DNA of 64,000 nucleotides, taken from assembly GCA_945939115.1 (NCBI GenBank), contig CAMEVC010000003.1, positions 62,001 through 126,000 on the forward strand. Reading direction: 5' to 3'. The notes below the pieces were generated by a model. That model saw only the letters and a list, made by a program, of their open reading frames with translations, did no database searches and was not told where the DNA came from. This stretch comes from an uncultured Eubacterium sp. (GTDB lineage: Bacteria > Bacillota > Clostridia > Lachnospirales > Lachnospiraceae). The position numbers were made by a program, and so were the translations under genes. This document shows positions 26,296 through 34,622 of this stretch, piece after piece (position 1 is the stretch's first letter; every line of letters begins with the position of its first letter).

Positions 26296-27057
26296 TTACT
26301 TGTTAAGATAGCCTGTGTATTCTGCTGTTTTAAGAATCTCGTTTGCTCTTGCAATTTCTTCTTTAGTTGGAGGAATGACATCCTGCAGTGTGTACGGCAC
26401 TCCCAGTTCTTCCCACTTAAATACTCCAAGGGTATGGTATGGAAGCACTTCAAATCTCTTAACAGTCTTAAGACCTGCAACGAAATCAGAGAGCTTCTCA
26501 AGATCTTCCTTAGAATCAGTAACCCCGGGTACAAGCACATGTCTTATCCACATATCTTTGCCATTATCAGATAAATACTGCGCAAGCTCTAATATATTCT
26601 TATTAGTCCATCCGGTAAGATCCTTGTGCTTCTCATCATTTATTTCTTTAATATCAAGAAGAAATAAATCTGTAACAGCCATAAGTCTGTCAAATTTCTC
26701 AAGATATGCTGCATCCATATTAAAAGGATTACCAGATGTGTCAAGTGTGGTATGCACTCCATTCTTCTTGGCAATCTCAAAAAGTTCTGTGACAAATTCC
26801 ATCTGAAGAAGCGCTTCTCCGCCACTTACTGTGATTCCACCGCCATTCTTCCAGTAATTCTTATATCGGTATGCCTTGTCGAATACCTCCTGAGCTGTCT
26901 CTAATGTTCCGCCATCTTCTTTCCATGTCTCAGGATTATGGCAATATCTGCACCTCATATGACATCCCTTAAGAAATACAATGTATCTCACTCCCGGCCC
27001 GTCAACAGAACCAAAGCTCTCAACCTGATGAATTCTGCCTTTAATACTCTCGCTCAT
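26296..27057 (-). CDS. pflA: Pyruvate formate-lyase activating enzyme
   Basis: 253 residues. Radical SAM cysteines C32, C36 and C39 (CHMRCRYCHNPETW), preceded by SFGSVDGPGVRYIVFLKGC, then GGGITVSGGEALLQ and DTSGNPF, as in PflA. It installs the glycyl radical on formate-lyase during fermentation. pflB usually sits just upstream; here the upstream gene is unrelated, so the lyase is elsewhere in the genome. Confidence 0.92.
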   Translation of the reverse strand: MSESIKGRIHQVESFGSVDGPGVRYIVFLKGCHMRCRYCHNPETWKEDGGTLETAQEVFDKAYRYKNYWKNGGGITVSGGEALLQMEFVTELFEIAKKNGVHTTLDTSGNPFNMDAAYLEKFDRLMAVTDLFLLDIKEINDEKHKDLTGWTNKNILELAQYLSDNGKDMWIRHVLVPGVTDSKEDLEKLSDFVAGLKTVKRFEVLPYHTLGVFKWEELGVPYTLQDVIPPTKEEIARANEILKTAEYTGYLNK

Positions 27058-27240
27058 AACAATTTCCTCTTCTTATAATTCTTACTCTCTTTAATGTATT
27101 ATCACAAAAATGCAATAATTTACTCCAAAAATGTCTACATTTTATTAAAACATATATTTGGTGCATTTAATATAACACATCCCCAATATGTTGTCAGTTA
27201 AAATATAATGGCATTACTTTTTAATAATAATGTAGACATA

Positions 27241-28863
27241 CTATGCATTTTTCAGGCGGCTCCTCTCTAGCTTAATTCTGGCATAACATTTTTCACACAT
27301 TCCATATCTGTGATTCCACTCCAGCCTTTTTCCACATCTTTTGCATTTATTGAAGAATTCGCCGTTAGTAAGCTCTGAGACAATGTGTTCTGACACATCC
27401 TCTTTCAGGCTTCTTATTTTCTCATCATATTCCAGAATATTCATAGCGTTGCAGTATGAGTTTAGTAAATCAAGTTTCTTGTACAACTGTTCCAGGTCAT
27501 CCAGCTTCATATCATTAATATCACCGAGGTCTGTATCAAGATAATACCACATACGGGATACCGGCTCGTTATCTGCCGTCATGTCAACAAGACTGCGCCA
27601 TAGAATATTGAGCTGATCGCTGTTTTCATCAAAAGGAATGTTGATGAGGCTGTATTCCAGTTCCTTTCCAATCTTCTCCCCATGCTTTTTCTCAATATAT
27701 TCTGCAAGCTTTATACGATTTTTTAAATCAGCAACAGAAAAACATTTTCTGTCTATTGTCTTTAACCATATTCTGAATATCTCTGACAGACTGTAAGGCA
27801 TATCCAGAACTTTCCTTGGAGGCTGAATCACACAGCTTGTTATCTGCTTATATTTGCCGGCAACTAAAGCCGCAATGTACTCTCTCCCCTCAAATGCATT
27901 GACATAGCCCTGGTCATATAAACCTTTGCGTCCGGCTCTGCCCGCAATCTGTTTTATTTCGCCCATATTTAATCTGCGCTTTATCAGTCCGTCAAACTTT
28001 TCAACCTCAGTAAATATAACTCTTCTTATAGGAAGATTAACTCCCATTCCAATGGCATCAGTACATACAACTATCCGGCTCTCTCCGCTTAAGAATCTTG
28101 CCATCTCCGCTTTTCTTACGCTGTAAGGAAGTGAACCATATATAACACTCACTGTATACCCTTTTTTCTTAAGAAGTGTTGCAAGCATCAGCACTTTTCT
28201 TCTTGAAAATGCTACAAGTGCGTCTCCATCCTGAATATCATCCGGAAAAACAAAATTATTATTCTCCACGATAAGTTTTGAGCTGCGCCTGTGTCTTATC
28301 TCGGTATAAGAATCCTGGCACATTGATATAAGTAATTTGACAATATATATGGCATTCGGAGACATACATATATGTATGACATCCGCATTTACTCCAAGAA
28401 TAGCCTCTGTCCACGCCCATCCTCTGTCCTTGTCGGACAGCATCTGCGCCTCATCTATGACACACACATCAAAATGTTTTGCCATATCCATCTTCTCAAC
28501 AGTGCAGGAAATATGTGTTGCTCCCTCTCTGATATCCCTTTCCTCTCCTGTCAGCAGTGAACAATTCGTACCTCTCGACAGGCTCATATCCTGCACTTCC
28601 AGCGCAAGCAGCCTCAATGGAGCGAGATAAACAGCGGTATCTGCCCGATAGAAATCCTCCAGTGCATCATGCGTTTTGCCTGTATTGGTATCACCAATGT
28701 GTAATATAAATTGCCTCTTTATCTGTCTTGCCTCAGGATACAACTGCGTTATATCCCTTGGAATGTTCTCTAAAAGTGCCGTCTTTATGTTTAACTCTTT
28801 AAGACTTGCCAAATCCCTTGGCACATATCTTTTTTTCTTTTTCCCGTAGTACATTCTCTTCAT
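27241..28863 (-). CDS. SUV3-like superfamily 2 RNA helicase with C-terminal zinc ribbon
   Basis: 540 residues. Walker A GDTNTGKT (57-64), APLRLLALEV (Ia), SCTVEKMD, Walker B DEAQ (137-140), TDAIGMGVNLP and QIAGRAGRKG (motifs V and VI). GDTNTGKT, DEAQ and QIAGRAGR are the pattern of SUV3 (SUPV3L1), the mitochondrial RNA-degradation helicase. A four-cysteine zinc knuckle (CKRCGKR, then CEKC) closes the protein, unlike mitochondrial SUV3. Likely acts in RNA turnover; partner nuclease unknown. Stands alone, 87 bases from the thrS stop. Confidence 0.82.
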   Translation of the reverse strand: MKRMYYGKKKKRYVPRDLASLKELNIKTALLENIPRDITQLYPEARQIKRQFILHIGDTNTGKTHDALEDFYRADTAVYLAPLRLLALEVQDMSLSRGTNCSLLTGEERDIREGATHISCTVEKMDMAKHFDVCVIDEAQMLSDKDRGWAWTEAILGVNADVIHICMSPNAIYIVKLLISMCQDSYTEIRHRRSSKLIVENNNFVFPDDIQDGDALVAFSRRKVLMLATLLKKKGYTVSVIYGSLPYSVRKAEMARFLSGESRIVVCTDAIGMGVNLPIRRVIFTEVEKFDGLIKRRLNMGEIKQIAGRAGRKGLYDQGYVNAFEGREYIAALVAGKYKQITSCVIQPPRKVLDMPYSLSEIFRIWLKTIDRKCFSVADLKNRIKLAEYIEKKHGEKIGKELEYSLINIPFDENSDQLNILWRSLVDMTADNEPVSRMWYYLDTDLGDINDMKLDDLEQLYKKLDLLNSYCNAMNILEYDEKIRSLKEDVSEHIVSELTNGEFFNKCKRCGKRLEWNHRYGMCEKCYARIKLERSRLKNA

Positions 28864-28897
28864 TCAGTGTTCTACCCCAAATCCCCATAATCATTAT

Positions 28898-28926
28898 AAG
28901 GCGTGACAATTATACTGCCACGCCTT
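28898..28926 (-). terminator. Terminator of thrS
   Basis: AAGGCGTG and CACGCCTT arms, extended by a few imperfect pairs, 24 bases after the thrS stop. Weak T-run (TTATAATGATTAT). Confidence 0.65.
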
Positions 28927-28949
28927 AACTGCTCTTATGCCGCTATATA

Positions 28950-30725
28950 TTATTTCATTGCTGCAGGATTGATTTTCTTAGTGGCAATCTCATCCTTTAA
29001 CATTGCAACGAATTCATCCTTTGAAACTGTTGTAGACTTCTGCTCTCCGTGTAGTCTGTAGCTTACTGTTCCATCTGCAACTTCATTCTTTCCGAGAACT
29101 ATGAGGTATGGAATCTTCTTAACCTGAGCTTCTCTTACCCTATATCCAAGCTTTTCTGCTCTTTCATCAATCTCAATTCTGATTCCGCTTGCTGCCAGAT
29201 AATCATATAGTTCATGGGCATATGCATTTAACTCCTCATCCTCATTCTTTACAGGAAGGATTGTTGCCTGTACAGGAGCGAGCCATAATGGAAGATTTCC
29301 CTTTGTCTCCTCAAGGATATATGCCATAAATCTGTCCAGGGAACCAAGAATTGCTCTGTGAAGAACAACCGGTGTTTTTCTCTGTCCGTCTTTATCAATG
29401 TATGACAGATTGAACTTGGCAGGAAGACAGAAATCAAGCTGGCATGTTGATAATGTATATTCATTGCCTATTGCCGGCTTAACATTGACATCAAGCTTTG
29501 GTCCATAGAATGCTGCCTCACCAATTTCCTCTGTATATTCAATACCGAGGTCATCAAGAACCTTTCTCAGTGCATTCTCTGCATTATTCCACATCTCGTC
29601 GTCGTCATGATATTTAACCTTATCCTCCGGATCCCTGAGTGAAAGCACACATCTGTAATCTGTGATATTGAAATCCTTATAAGTCTCAAATATAAGGTCT
29701 ACTACCTTAGAGAACTCAGACTCAATCTGCTCAGGAGTAACAAACAGATGGGCATCATTCTGGCAGAAATGTCTTCCTCTCTCTATACCTTTAAGTGAGC
29801 CGCTCGCCTCAAATCTGAAATCATGGGCAATCTCTCCTATTCTGATTGGCAAATCCTTGTATGAATGCATCTTATTAGCATAAATCATCATATGATGAGG
29901 ACAGTTCATAGGTCTTAATACAAAGGACTCTCCTTCAACCTCCATGGCTGGGAACATATTTTCCTTATAGTGATCCCAATGTCCTGATGTCTTATAAAGA
30001 TTAACTGTACCTACACAAGGCGTCATTACATGGAGATATCCAAGCTTTCTTTCCTTGTCCTTAATATAATTCTCAAGCTCCTGCCATACTGTATAACCCT
30101 TTGGTAAGAACATTGGAAGTCCTCGTCCGATAAGGTCATCTGACATGAACAGCTCCATCTCCTTGCCAATCTTTCTATGGTCTCGGTCCTTTGCTTCTTC
30201 CAACAGCTTAAGATGTTCCTCAAGCTCCTCTGGTGTCGGGAAACATACTCCATATATTCTCTGCATTACATGGTTGTTAGCATCACCCTTCCAGTAAACA
30301 CCTGAATACTTTACAAGCTTGAAGTTCTTGCAAAGCTTTGTATTATCTACATGTGGTCCACGGCACAGGTCTGTGAAATCTCCCTGGTCGTATACTGTGA
30401 TATTGCCATCTTCAAGTCCGCCAATAAGGTCAAGCTTATAGAAATCATCCTTAAACATTTCGAGAGCCTCTGCCTTAGAAACCTCTCTTCTATAGATTTT
30501 CTTGCCCTCCTTGCATATCTTCTTCATCTCTTTCTCAATAGCTTCTACAGCTTCATCATTGATTACATCATCTCCAAGATCAATATCATAGTAGAAACCT
30601 TCTTTTACAACAGGGCCTACCCAGAACTTGGCATGTGGATAAAGATGCTTGACTGCCTGTGCCATAACATGGGCGCATGAGTGATTAAGAGTATTCAGTC
30701 TCTCGTCTTCTTTGAAATCTACCAT
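28950..30725 (-). CDS. thrS: Threonyl-tRNA synthetase (no TGS domain)
   Basis: 591 residues. It begins straight into the editing domain (HSCAHVMAQAVKHLYPHAK, TDLCRGPHV), followed by the class II core (RPMNCPHHMMIY, GLKG/GSLKGIERGRHFCQNDAH, LGSLDRFMAYILEE) and the anticodon-binding domain (about 490-585). The usual 60-residue TGS domain is missing; short ThrS forms of this kind occur in Clostridia. It charges tRNA-Thr and edits Ser-tRNA. Controlled by the T-box directly upstream. Confidence 0.95.
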   Translation of the reverse strand: MVDFKEDERLNTLNHSCAHVMAQAVKHLYPHAKFWVGPVVKEGFYYDIDLGDDVINDEAVEAIEKEMKKICKEGKKIYRREVSKAEALEMFKDDFYKLDLIGGLEDGNITVYDQGDFTDLCRGPHVDNTKLCKNFKLVKYSGVYWKGDANNHVMQRIYGVCFPTPEELEEHLKLLEEAKDRDHRKIGKEMELFMSDDLIGRGLPMFLPKGYTVWQELENYIKDKERKLGYLHVMTPCVGTVNLYKTSGHWDHYKENMFPAMEVEGESFVLRPMNCPHHMMIYANKMHSYKDLPIRIGEIAHDFRFEASGSLKGIERGRHFCQNDAHLFVTPEQIESEFSKVVDLIFETYKDFNITDYRCVLSLRDPEDKVKYHDDDEMWNNAENALRKVLDDLGIEYTEEIGEAAFYGPKLDVNVKPAIGNEYTLSTCQLDFCLPAKFNLSYIDKDGQRKTPVVLHRAILGSLDRFMAYILEETKGNLPLWLAPVQATILPVKNEDEELNAYAHELYDYLAASGIRIEIDERAEKLGYRVREAQVKKIPYLIVLGKNEVADGTVSYRLHGEQKSTTVSKDEFVAMLKDEIATKKINPAAMK

Positions 30726-30788
30726 TGTTAAATCTCCTTTTCGTTCCTAAATTCTCATTGCATTAATACTTGTGCTCGCAACTCGCAC

Positions 30789-31030
30789 AAAAAAGCCCCT
30801 TATACAGTGGCTTCTTTCCATCTGTATAAGGGGCGAATAGTCAATCCGCGGTTCCACCCTTATTATTTCCTGCTATTGCAGAAAACATCTCATTATGATT
30901 ATAACGGAATCACCGTGCCGTATTAGGGCCGCTCCGAGGTGGTCTTCCCATATCCGTATTCTAAGGCACTTCCACCATGTATGCCTCTCTCTGTAGAATC
31001 GTAACATAGTACTCTTCTCGTCAACGCTTT
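30789..31030 (-). promoter_or_regulatory. Threonine T-box riboswitch
   Basis: The T-box sequence GGGTGGAACCGCGG (30846-30859) sits before a strong terminator with arms at 30795-30807 and 30822-30834 and a T6 run (30789-30794). Upstream, stem I elements GAGAG and GTGCC lead to AAGACCACCTCGGAG, in which ACC (30941-30943), a threonine codon, is in the specifier position. Uncharged tRNA-Thr should pair here and allow thrS transcription. Confidence 0.93.
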
Positions 31031-31135
31031 AGTTATGAGTATATTTCAATTTTTTCTTAATGTCAACCTGTTAATTGTTGATTTTTGGTTTTGTTAATGA
31101 TATTATTACTTTTTCCATACAATTAAATATGTGAA

Positions 31136-31153
31136 CCTGCCAGAATCGGCAGG
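31136..31153 (-). terminator. Weak hairpin after the DUF4143 gene
   Basis: CCTGCC, 6-base loop, GGCAGG, extended by one or two pairs; 53 bases after the stop. The T-tract lies on the other strand, so its direction is unsure. Confidence 0.4.
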
Positions 31154-31205
31154 CTTCTTCTATTTTTTGCGGTCACTTAAGTAATGTGGCAATTTTTTGC
31201 TCACC

Positions 31206-32429
31206 TTATATCATCCAAACCGGTATGATATAGTTATCCCTGTCAATTGCACCAAGTGCAGGCTTCATGCAAACAACTGCTCCTTTAGAGCGGGGTGTTG
31301 ATGCCTTATCAAGCAATCCAAATACCTTTATCAATTCTGTTCCTGGATTTGAGGTTTTCTTAATTTCAATTGGATTTAATGTTCCATCATGTTCCAATAC
31401 AATATCAATTTCTTTGGCATCCTTGTCGCGGTAATAATACATATATGGTTCCTTTCCACAGTTAAGGTAAGTTTTCCTAATTTCTGCAACCACATAATTT
31501 TCTAAAATTGCACCATTCATGGCCCCACTTTCTAATGTTTCAGCACTACTCCACTTTGTCAAATTACATACCAATCCCGTATCGTAAAAATACAACTTTG
31601 GAGTTTTTACAAGACGCTTTAACAGATTGTTGGAATACGGATGAAGGTAAAAAATAATTCCCAGAGTTTCCAAAATCCCCAGCCAATCCTTTGCCTGTGT
31701 CTGATTAATATCCGCATCCCTTGCAATTTCTGCTACATTAACCATCTGACCACATCTTGCAGCCACCGCAGTAATAAATCGTAAGAATTTAAGTGAATCA
31801 ATGGCATCCGACAATTCTTTAACATCTCGCTCAATATAAGTAGACAAATAACTGCTATAGAAAATCTGGCTATTACTGTTCACACCACTTACAATCGCAG
31901 GCATGGAACCTTTATAAATACGTTCAAAAATACCTCCTGCATCAATTTCCGTTCTGCTCGCCTTTCTTGCAGCCAATGCTTCCATATCTATAATAAATGG
32001 CTCCATCTCACCACCTGCTATTTCTGCCTGTGATAAAGAAGTAAGTGAAAGCACTGCCACCCTGCCTGCCAACGACTCCTGTACTCCTCGCATCAGTTTA
32101 AATATCTGTGACCCAGTCAACCAAAAAGCCCCAGGTTCATGATTTTTATCTACATTCATTTTAATATAAGCAAATAATTCCGGTGCATACTGTACTTCAT
32201 CAATTAATACAGGAGGCTTGTGTAATTGTAGGAATAATTCCGGATCAGACTTCGCAAGGGCTCTTTCATTCAAATCATCCAGTGTAACATATCCTCTTTC
32301 CGTTCCTTCCATTAACTTCTGCAACATTGTAGTCTTGCCCACCTGTCTTGGGCCTGTAACAAGAACCACTGGGTATTCCTTTGTAACCTGATTTACCACG
32401 TTCTCCAAATTTCTTTTTATATAACTCAT
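31206..32429 (-). CDS. AAA-14/DUF4143 family ATPase
   Basis: 407 residues. Walker A GPRQVGKTT (26-34), Walker B VLIDEVQYAPEL, sensor FWLTGSQIFKLM, then the DUF4143 domain (about 205-370) with YLSTYIERDVKELSD, DINQTQAKDWLGILE and the endonuclease-like EIDIVLEHDGTLNPIEIK. Such proteins are widespread, often in many copies, and have no settled function; a restriction-endonuclease-like C-terminus and toxin-like or selfish behaviour have been suggested. Two palindromes lie in its promoter region. Solitary gene. Confidence 0.88.
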   Translation of the reverse strand: MSYIKRNLENVVNQVTKEYPVVLVTGPRQVGKTTMLQKLMEGTERGYVTLDDLNERALAKSDPELFLQLHKPPVLIDEVQYAPELFAYIKMNVDKNHEPGAFWLTGSQIFKLMRGVQESLAGRVAVLSLTSLSQAEIAGGEMEPFIIDMEALAARKASRTEIDAGGIFERIYKGSMPAIVSGVNSNSQIFYSSYLSTYIERDVKELSDAIDSLKFLRFITAVAARCGQMVNVAEIARDADINQTQAKDWLGILETLGIIFYLHPYSNNLLKRLVKTPKLYFYDTGLVCNLTKWSSAETLESGAMNGAILENYVVAEIRKTYLNCGKEPYMYYYRDKDAKEIDIVLEHDGTLNPIEIKKTSNPGTELIKVFGLLDKASTPRSKGAVVCMKPALGAIDRDNYIIPVWMI

Positions 32430-32443
32430 ATTCCAAACCTCTT

Positions 32444-32480
32444 TTCGGCTAATTTCTATTCTTATTGTATTTTAGCCGAA
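32444..32480. promoter_or_regulatory. Palindromic operator copy 1 before the DUF4143 gene
   Basis: TTCGGCTAA, 19-base spacer, TTAGCCGAA. On the minus strand TTGTTT, 17 bases, TAAAAT reads as a promoter whose -10 falls inside the right arm, 14 bases or more before the gene. Confidence 0.5.
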
Positions 32481-32504
32481 ATGCTATTAAAAAACAAGTG
32501 CATC

Positions 32505-32550
32505 TCGGCTAATTTCTATTCAAATTATATTTTAGCCGAAATACACTTGC
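32505..32550. repeat. Palindrome copy 2, possibly also a ptsI terminator
   Basis: The core TCGGCTAA...TTAGCCGA repeats copy 1, including the spacer TTTCTATTC. Here the arms extend to 18 bases with two G-U pairs, and TTGTTTTTTAAT follows on the minus strand, so it could end the fructose operon as well as act as an operator. Confidence 0.5.
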
Positions 32551-32682
32551 TTTATTCTATTAACCATTCATACATTACTTAATTTTCATCTACGCAAGCC
32601 TTCTTGTGTGCAATTTCATGTTGCAGGCCACTTCACGCATAATTCCCAACAGGCATTTCATCTGACATACTCAGCAGACATT

Positions 32683-34323
32683 TCACCTTTCCTGGGAAAT
32701 CCTCGTCTCCCGTATCACTTTCCTTACCGTAAGCACCTTCCCTGCGGAAACAGAAAGCTCATCTACCCCCATCTTAAGGAAGTCTTTTGTGAGTGTAATG
32801 TCTGAACCGAGTTCACCACATATACCTGCCCATATACCTTCGGCATGGGCATTCTCTACAACCATTCTTATCATCTCAAGAACTGCTGGGTGATGTGAGT
32901 CATAAAACTCGTCAAGTTTGGTATTCTGACGGTCTATTGCCAATGTATATTGCGTGAGATCATTCGTTCCAATGCTGAAGAAATCCACCTTTTTAGCTAA
33001 CTGTCGACTCATAATAACTGCAGCAGGTGTCTCTATCATTATTCCCGTCTCAGGATTCCCGAACTCTATACCCTGTTTGCTGAGTTCACTCTTAACCTCA
33101 TTTTCAATAACTTTAATTCTGTCAATCTCCTGCTCACTGATTATCATAGGATACATTATAGAAATGTTACCGTAAGCACTGGCTCTGTATAGAGCTCTCA
33201 ACTGCGTCTTAAATATCTCCGGTCTGGTGAGGCATATTCTTATTGCTCTGAGGCCAAGTGCAGGATTATCCTCCTTATCCAGTCCGAAATAATCACACTG
33301 TTTGTCAGCGCCAATGTCAAGAGTTCTAATAATAACCGGCTTTCCTGCCATACTCTCAGCAACTGTCCTGTATATGTTAAACTGTTCTTCCTCAGTTGGA
33401 AATGTATCCGCCTCAAGATATATGAACTCACTCCTAAACAGTCCTATTCCAGCCGCATCGTTTTTAATCACATTTGCAAGGTCCTTGATATTACCAATGT
33501 TGGAGTAGAGTTTTACCTTCTTTCCGTCTAGTGTGACATCATCCTTACCCTTCAATTGAAGGAGAAGTTCCTTCTTTTCGTTGTCCTTTTGCTGAGCATC
33601 CCGCATAGCCGCAAGAGTGGCATCATCCGGGTCAATATACACAACACCGTTAGTCCCATCAACTATCCCAAGTTTCCCATTAATGCCGTCATCAATAACA
33701 ATATCCGAGCCTATAAGCGCCGGAATACCCATATTACGGGCAAGTATTGCTGTGTGAGAATTGACCGAGCCCTTTACTGTAACAAAAGATAATATCTTGC
33801 TCTTATCCATCTGTACTGTCTCTGAAGGTGCCAGATCCTCAGCAACCATAATAACAGGTTCATCGGTATCAATTCCTGCCTTAGACTTCCCGCAAAGTAT
33901 TCCAAGAAGTCTTTCTGTTATATCCTTAACATCGGCGGCCCTTCCACGCATATACTCATCATCCATATCAGAAAACATCTGTGAAAAATTATCTCCCGTC
34001 TGGGCGATTGCATACTCTGCATTAACCATCTGACTTTCTATAATGTGTTCAACCGACTCTTTATAATCATCATCCTCAAGCATCATCTGGTGTATTTCGA
34101 ATATCGCTGCATTGGTCTCTCCAACTTCTTTCAGCGCCTTATCATGCAGCTTTGCCAGCTCCTCAGTAGCTGTCTTTACTGCATCATAATAGCGTTTTTT
34201 CTGGGCATCTGTATCTGATATTTTAACTCGTTTTACCTGATGTTCTCCCTTCTCATAGAGAAGAATCTTTCCTATAGCTACGCCACCAAATACACTCTTT
34301 CCGGTATATTTATCCATGCGCAC
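32683..34323 (-). CDS. ptsI: PTS enzyme I
   Basis: 546 residues, near the usual 570. Active-site H190 in GSVNSHTAILARNMGIPAL, PEP-binding FRSEFIYLE, and the C-terminal FFSIGTNDLTQYTLA motif with a catalytic cysteine in GICGELG. It transfers phosphate from PEP to HPr. It is the last gene of fruK-fruA-HPr-EI, so the general PTS proteins here are tied to fructose induction. Confidence 0.95.
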   Translation of the reverse strand: MRMDKYTGKSVFGGVAIGKILLYEKGEHQVKRVKISDTDAQKKRYYDAVKTATEELAKLHDKALKEVGETNAAIFEIHQMMLEDDDYKESVEHIIESQMVNAEYAIAQTGDNFSQMFSDMDDEYMRGRAADVKDITERLLGILCGKSKAGIDTDEPVIMVAEDLAPSETVQMDKSKILSFVTVKGSVNSHTAILARNMGIPALIGSDIVIDDGINGKLGIVDGTNGVVYIDPDDATLAAMRDAQQKDNEKKELLLQLKGKDDVTLDGKKVKLYSNIGNIKDLANVIKNDAAGIGLFRSEFIYLEADTFPTEEEQFNIYRTVAESMAGKPVIIRTLDIGADKQCDYFGLDKEDNPALGLRAIRICLTRPEIFKTQLRALYRASAYGNISIMYPMIISEQEIDRIKVIENEVKSELSKQGIEFGNPETGIMIETPAAVIMSRQLAKKVDFFSIGTNDLTQYTLAIDRQNTKLDEFYDSHHPAVLEMIRMVVENAHAEGIWAGICGELGSDITLTKDFLKMGVDELSVSAGKVLTVRKVIRETRISQER

Positions 34324-34333
34324 CTCCTGACTT

Positions 34334-34591
34334 CTACATATTAGCCTGCATAAAATCTAAAATCTTAGCGGCTGCTGCCTCCTCGTCGTCGCCCTCAACT
34401 GTAATTGTAACTTCGTTGCCACATTTTACTGCAAGTGCCATAATTCCAAATATTTTCTTACAGTCTCCTGATTTCCCATCCTTAGTAATTGTAATCTTAC
34501 TGTTAAACTCTTTAGCTGCCTTTACAAGTTCTCCTGCCGGACGAGCATGAATTCCCTCTGTGTCTGTGATTGTGTACTTAAATTCTTTCAT
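34334..34591 (-). CDS. ptsH: HPr phosphocarrier protein lacking Ser46
   Basis: 85 residues. Catalytic His15 in GIHARPAG is present. Position 46, the serine phosphorylated by HPr kinase in Firmicutes, is lysine (CKKIFGIM instead of the usual KSIMG). It can carry phosphate to sugars but should not act as a CcpA corepressor. Lies 10 bases before ptsI and 31 after fruA. Confidence 0.93.
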   Translation of the reverse strand: MKEFKYTITDTEGIHARPAGELVKAAKEFNSKITITKDGKSGDCKKIFGIMALAVKCGNEVTITVEGDDEEAAAAKILDFMQANM

Positions 34592-34622
34592 AGTAAAACC
34601 GCCTTTCTATCCCTTTGTTTTA

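Noticed and set aside
26315-26806. Plus-strand open frame (163 codons) opposite pflA
   Set aside because: Shadow of a conserved radical SAM gene; no protein-like features.
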